This document shows positions 58,491 to 64,000 of a DNA stretch of 64,000 nucleotides, piece by piece. The DNA is taken from NCBI GenBank assembly GCA_028023455.1, contig JAQFVV010000056.1, positions 1,364,001-1,428,000 of the forward strand, in the 5' to 3' direction. A program made the position numbers and the translations under genes. Below the pieces are notes generated by a model. That model was not told where the DNA came from, ran no database searches, and worked only from the letters and a program-made list of their open reading frames with translations. The stretch's first letter is position 1. Every line of letters begins with the position of its first letter. This stretch comes from Epiperipatus broadwayi (lineage: Eukaryota > Onychophora > Udeonychophora > Euonychophora > Peripatidae).

Positions 58491-61249
58491 ATACTGAATA
58501 GGATTAAAAAACATTAAAGGAAAACATAAAAATGGAAATCAATATTCCTTAAAATTGCCTACCCCATTGGAGGTCATATGAAATGGATCTGAAATTTTTT
58601 CCCTGTTTTAAGTATATACAGTTGTTTAAAAGAATGTATGAAGTTTTAAATCCTGGAGTTGATAAATGTTAGAAATAATAACAGATTATTTCCAAACTTA
58701 ATATCCTAACAAATGATGATCAATCTGAGTATCCAGCCATATTTCCTGACCATTTTCATCAAACATGCTTTAGTACAAAAATGTTTTATCTCTTGCCACT
58801 ATAGATGTTATTTATTTATTTAAAACATGTATGCCATACTGCACATTAGGCCATTTCCAAAATGACAAACATCTATATGTTGAGTTCAAATCTCTACCTA
58901 GATTCTTAAATGTTAGCCTTTCCATTTAACCATTATTAGCTCAAAAGAAAAACAGCAATACATCATAGGGTGTATGTATATATATAGTTATTCTAACCTA
59001 GGTTTGGAATGAGGGAGATGAATAATTAGACTTGACATAATATAAATGCAATAAAACATTTTTTACAATATTTATACATCTTATACAATACTTATGAATG
59101 ACTCCAATACATAAATAAAATATACATACAAATATGCATTTAATTTGATTGAAATTAATTAATAAGCTCCACTATGCAATTAATTATAATTTCCACTTTG
59201 GGTTTTATAATGCATTCTTGGGATCACTATGTTTTATTATATCTTTATTCATATGATTTGAAAAGAATGTACAGTGTCTATAGTGTTTTAAATATATTTA
59301 TAAAAAAATATTAAATTTAAAAAAATTTAAATACATATTTAAAGAGAAACAAAATGGTAAAATTATTTACAGAATATTAATATTAAATTTAATATTTTCT
59401 ATAAAAAAAACTTTTTTTATAAAGGCCTTTTACTTTTAAATAAAAATGTATCCTACTTATACCATCCAAATTCTCATTTTACCCTTTACTATAAATATAG
59501 ATTCGAACCCTTTTTAAAAATTTGAACTGTAAGACAACTTTAAGGTTTAAGGCTTCATTTGGTGTATTTTTTTTTAGTTATTGTCCAGATAGAATAGTGA
59601 TATGCCTTGACTATGCATTCATCATGAATAAGCTAACAGGACTCGTGTGAAAGACAATGTTGATAGTACTAGAACTTCAACAATTGTTGCATGTTGGAAT
59701 GAGACACTTTTAAAATTGTATGTGCAGTAGACTATATATTCCAGCTTTAGTTGGCCAGTGCACTAATTAGATTTTTTTAACCTAGTCATAATGTGATTTT
59801 CAACTATTGCATAGTTTCTATATTAGCTATCTTATTAATTCCCATATTAGCTCTGTCATTTTATAAGCTTAATTTCTGGAGTATACACATAATTATTTGC
59901 TGTTTGAAGTGAACAAAATGTTTTTAATAATGATGATATTACACATTTTTTAAAACAAGAAGAAAGCTTTCTTCCTAAGACTTTCTAACAAAATTTTTAA
60001 AAAAATAGCATCTCTCACAACTTATTTTTTTTGCAAATGCTATTCCACATTACATGTAATAAATCCAGGAACTTTTATTTATTATTATAAATTAATTTAA
60101 ATTTTAAAAAAAAATACATTTTTTATTATTATAAAAACTTACATATATATCTTTTACTGTTTATAAATAAGAATGAAAGAAAGAAATAGCTTGAAACTTT
60201 TAGAGAAAAATATTAATTCTGATCTGGGTATTTTTGCTTATATTAGTTCTTTTCTTCTTTCTTTTTAATATACTTATGTTAATGTGTGGGTGAAAAGCTT
60301 GTAAAATCAGAATAATTTATTTTAAATTGAATAGGTCTAAACCTGTACAATATATAAACTATAAATATCAAATGGATTTAAAGTAAAATTATATGTATTG
60401 AATAATTGTTAGTTTACAGTCAATGTTCTTTCTAAGAGCAGACTAACTCTAAGCTAAAAATACAAGATCTGAACTTACTAAACCAACCAATGTGCAGCAA
60501 TATCCATATATATATATATATATATATATATTGCTGCACATTGGTTGGTTTATCGTTACAATATATATATAAAGACAAAAATATTATTTGTATCATTACA
60601 TATAAAATAGTTTATATATAACGAAATGTTGTAAAACGTAACTTAATAATAATAATTAGTCCTTTATTTTTTTTCATATCATTTTTATGAGGTTTATTAG
60701 CTTCTCTGACAAGAATTGTAATTTTTATGAAATTATCCAAATGCCCATTATCTACTCTGTTAAGGTATTTTCATTTTATCACATTCATTAAATTAAAACC
60801 ATGTTAACAATCAGTAGTGAAAGCTTGAAAAGTAGTACAAATATTGAAAAGTATTGAAAGTTCTTTGTATTCATGGTCTTCTAAAACCTATGTAACTAAA
60901 ACATTGATTTGATTACTCCAATTATACATGTTTTATTTACTAAAAATTTCCAATTATCATATTGTTTTAAAATTATATTTAAACTTATGTGGGTTTTATC
61001 ATTATTATTTATTATAGATTCATTATTTGCAAATAAATGTCTTAGGTTATCTTTTCCATGCTCTCTGCTTAAATTATTTTTTCATTACAAAAGAAACCAA
61101 TGCATTTCAGTCATTTATTTCTTCCTCTGGAAGTCTATTATCCATACGATTACAAAGCAGTTGAATAAATTTAAGTATTGTCATAATATCTATATAAGCC
61201 TTGGAATCTAAAATTGTTTACATGTCTACACTTCAGCAGACTTTATCTA
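58491..61249. other. Interval without recognisable gene
   Basis: No supported frame except chance ones (60909-61211 plus, leucine/phenylalanine-rich, no motif). Contains a hairpin at 60480-60551. Confidence 0.5.
60480..60551. repeat. Perfect 24-bp inverted repeat around TA microsatellite
   Basis: Left arm 60480-60503 and right arm 60528-60551 are exact reverse complements (arm begins AAACCAACCAATGTGCAGC) separated by CCATATATA... It has the form of a minimal foldback element around a TA repeat. Confidence 0.9.
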
Positions 61250-62425
61250 GTTATTACAGTGTTAGTTTATTAATTTTTGCCTTTGTAAACTGGTGTACCT
61301 CCATTGAAGATAAGTTAGTCCTTTGTAAAGTTCTGTTTAAAGCTGATAATTCAGCAAATACATTTTGAAAAATTATACATACCTCTCAATGTTGTGGGTT
61401 TTTAAAACAAAATTTATTTATTGGGTCATTGAATTCTTCAAATTGTTCTGTGCAGTTAACTTATTAAAATGTTGTAAATTTTTACTACAGCATTTAATGT
61501 GAAATATAAGTATATCCATTTTATTTCACTAAGACATTTGAATGATATAATGTCAATTTTCGAAATGTTGGCCAACTCTTTTAAGTGTTTCAATTTTTGT
61601 AGATGATCTACTAAACATTGTATATATTGTTCTTAAAAGAATTTTAATATCCTTAATAAATGGATCTTGTTTCCATGCATCATCTATTTGGACAACTTCT
61701 CTGTGAGCCATACAGTGCTGTTGAACTACATATGAAATATCATCTTGTAGACAAGCAACCACACAATTTTTTCATTTAACATTACAGATGTTCTGTCAAA
61801 AGTAAACATAATAATTCTTTTTGTAAATCAAAGATATTCTCTCAATAAAACTTTTTTATCTCTATTAAAAAAGAATGACTATTACACGCAATAAGCTTTA
61901 TAATGCTGACTAATTTTTTTGATACTTGCATTCAAATTTTTATCTGTATTTTACATATATATATTTTTTTACTGAAATATTTATACTTTCATCAACACAA
62001 TGAATAATTTTCTTAGATATGACTAAATTTATTCATTCTTATAAATTTGAAGGAATAATTTTTGCTATGATATGATTTGGAAATTTTAACATTTTTCTAC
62101 ATAGTCATGTATAGATTTTACAGAGAGCATTGATGAATTGATGGTAATTTCTACGATAACATTATCTATTAGAATTTTAATCATGTTTTTGTTAATTTTC
62201 TTGAGTTTAGCATTTTCTAATCTGAGATTATGATCCAGATTTTCACTTAAAATTCTCAAAATTCCTCCATTGTTATTTTGGATGGCAATAACCGAATCAT
62301 TATGAATGTTTTGACCTAAGTGTCACTTTAAATAATCTATTTTCTATTTGACCCATTTTTTACCAGTAGGAACTTCACCTTTTGAATTTGACTGTCAGCA
62401 AATTTTACAAATGATTCCATCTATA
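61250..62425 (-). pseudogene. ZNF862/hAT-like transposase-derived remnant
   Basis: A decayed minus-strand coding region. N-terminal zinc finger piece (62330-62425): GIICKIC, stop, QSNSKGEVPTGKKWV and HNDSV, a BED/TTF-like finger. Middle piece 61553-61762: QQHCMAHREVVQIDDAWKQD, then FIKDIKILLRTIYTMFSRSS and KIETLKRVGQHFE, matching the hAT/ZNF862 block 'HC.AHR..L...DA.K.......F......+Y..F..S'. C-terminal piece (61262-61390): FAELSALNRTLQRTNLSSME, VHQFTKAKINKL, intact in frame. Stops and indels separate the parts. It is either a dead hAT transposon or a pseudogene of a domesticated gene. No terminal repeats or 8-bp duplication were identified. Confidence 0.65.
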
Positions 62426-63307
62426 TTGCTTCATTAACTAAACACTTCATCAAGTTTAATAATTATAATTTGTGATAATGGTGGCATTTCAGTTTCAATT
62501 GATCTAGAGAGCTATTTATGTTTAAATTAGTTTTTCTTATTTTTAGATCGACTCAATAAAGAATTAAAATGATTTGTTGAATATTTTAACATTTGTAAGG
62601 ACTAAAACAATATATGTTGGATGATTTTTTCAAAAAAATTACACTAATAAAAAATGTCTCATCACAATCTATATGTAATCCCAATTGCTTCAATTATCTT
62701 GCCATGGCAACAAGCAATGGAGAAAAGTCAGAGCTCAGTCTTTTCTGTTATATATAATTTTTACGTGTTTCAATCACAAGACAAATATTATTAAACTGAA
62801 ATCCCATAGCAATATCTCTGTTCTACTGCATGCCCAGATCAATTCTATTTATTAATTCTTTTAAAAATTATACATTTGGATTCAACTTTATGTGTTTAAA
62901 TGTAAAAACAAAGGGATGAATACTTTGATTATGTCTGGAGTGCACAAAATCCAACAAGCATTGTGCAAAACTTTCAAAATTGCTGTGCAGTTAGTTGTTC
63001 AGGGCACAGCTTAGATGGAATAATGTTCACAATATAGTTTTGTTAAGCATTTTTTTAAAATTCAAGATTTGTTTTTGTTTTTACTTTTAAAAATCATTAA
63101 AATAAATGTAAAGTTTTGAAAAAAAATTATTATTTTTTTTTTAAATATTGCTCAGAGTGATTTTTTATTTTTAGTTTTAATTAAAATTGGAAAAAAATAT
63201 AAAAAAGATTCCAAATATATAGAAAAATATTTTATAATAGACACTTATTTACTGTGTCAATATTAAAACGTTAAAAATAAATAGAAATATTTTTTTATAC
63301 GGAACTT
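62426..63307. other. Interval without recognisable gene
   Basis: May include further decayed parts of the hAT-like remnant, but I cannot read them. Confidence 0.45.
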
Positions 63308-63528
63308 TTTTATTTACTGTTCACTAAAAAGCAAGATATTAATTTTTTTAACCATAATTGGGATTTTTATATTTAATTTGGTATAAAAGTGGGGAATCCA
63401 GTAATTAATTAAGTTGGAATTGACTTAATTGATTTCTGGACCACCCATACTTTTATTTCAAATTAAATATAAAAAACCCAAATGTGGTTGAAGAAACAGT
63501 TATTATTTTGCTCTTTAGTGCATGGTAA
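63308..63528. repeat. Long imperfect hairpin, arms of about 105 bp
   Basis: Left arm 63308-63415 and right arm 63420-63528 pair imperfectly: ACCATAATTGGGATTTTTAT with ATAAAAAACCCAAATGTGGT, and CACTAAAAAGCAA with a TTGCTCTTTAGTG-type partner. The loop is only about 4 bases. It could be a foldback MITE or a pre-miRNA-like hairpin; no seed candidate can be named. Confidence 0.7.
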
Positions 63529-64000
63529 ATTAAAAGCATTTATTAAAAAAAAAAGTTAAGGATTAAAAATATTCAGTTATTTTCTATGAAGAAATTGAAA
63601 TTGTTAATCAAGTAAAGCAGTGTATTTTCTAAGCTGTGTGTGTTGTTGTTTTTTTTAATTATTTAAAAACACATGCATATCTATTTATTTATTTTCTACA
63701 CTTATTATTTATATTTATGTGTATTAAATGTTAGATGAAAATTTCACTTGTAATCTATGTTAAAATAATATTTGTTTGAAAGTTCCACTTACTGATAACT
63801 GGAGGCGCCCATTTATAAATTTTGTGCATAATAAGGATTTGCAGAAATATTGTTTTCTAGACCAATAGTGTTATAGCTGTAAATCATTTCTCAGGTATTT
63901 CATAAAGGAAATAATGTTTTACTTGTTTCTGTGACATAGTTTTTTGTTTTAATTTTTTTCTTATTTGTATAAAAAAAATTTAATAGATTTTATTTCATGT
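63529..64000. other. Interval without recognisable gene
   Basis: Nothing recognised up to the window edge. Confidence 0.5.

Overview
The window is a very A+T-rich (clearly above 70% A+T by eye) stretch of metazoan nuclear DNA, most likely from an invertebrate. No host gene, rRNA or convincing tRNA is visible. What can be read is a dense set of decayed mobile elements and duplications: non-LTR retrotransposon pieces of three kinds (an L1/Tx1-like family, an RTE-like family and a CR1/Ingi-like element), a ZNF862/hAT-like remnant, a non-autonomous element with terminal inverted repeats, LTR-like inverted repeats, long hairpins, and microsatellites of TA and ATT. These families are animal-typical, but none fixes the species.

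The most notable content is three loci carrying hammerhead ribozyme (HHR) motifs on the + strand. At 16506-17331 a tandem dimer of about 400-bp units has a type I hammerhead in each unit. At 25238-25295 there is a hammerhead with a complete core inside a partly tandem unit of about 425 bp, which is preceded by an inverted truncated copy. At 48052-48110 a decayed hammerhead lies in the centre of a head-to-head repeat. All three have a palindromic or near-palindromic stem III and an adjoining inverted segment. That is the architecture expected of retrozymes or the pseudo-LTRs of Penelope-like elements.

Layout: 1-1483 is an LTR-like sequence in minus orientation whose partner is at 28172-29610 (plus). 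1757-3186 is a 715-bp tandem pair. 8130-11190 is a pair of units about 2 kb long, the second split by about 3.1 kb of other sequence before its end reappears at 14282-14830. 16506-17331 is retrozyme locus A. 21360-22900 is an RTE remnant (minus) containing a 123-bp-arm palindrome. 23605-24082 is a compound direct/inverted repeat. 24763-25396 is retrozyme locus B. 26040-26168 is a promoter-like site. 28172-31140 is LTR-like, promoter-bearing DNA. 32009-33190 and 35104-35893 are a segmental duplication, the first copy carrying an RTE insertion with a target-site duplication. 40720-44099 is a minus-strand LINE split by a plus-strand L1/Tx1-like LINE. 44853-46588 is a TIR element. 47862-48232 is locus C. 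52830-53220 and 57543-58250 are tandem repeats. 54167-56830 is the 5' half (ORF1 plus endonuclease) of the same LINE family whose RT half is at 41145-43525. 61250-62425 is the ZNF862/hAT-like remnant (minus).

Nothing forms an operon or pathway. The genes are transposon genes, mostly broken. The single longest intact reading frame is the 479-codon reverse transcriptase at 41178-42617. Boundaries of repeats were judged by eye and are approximate to tens of bases.
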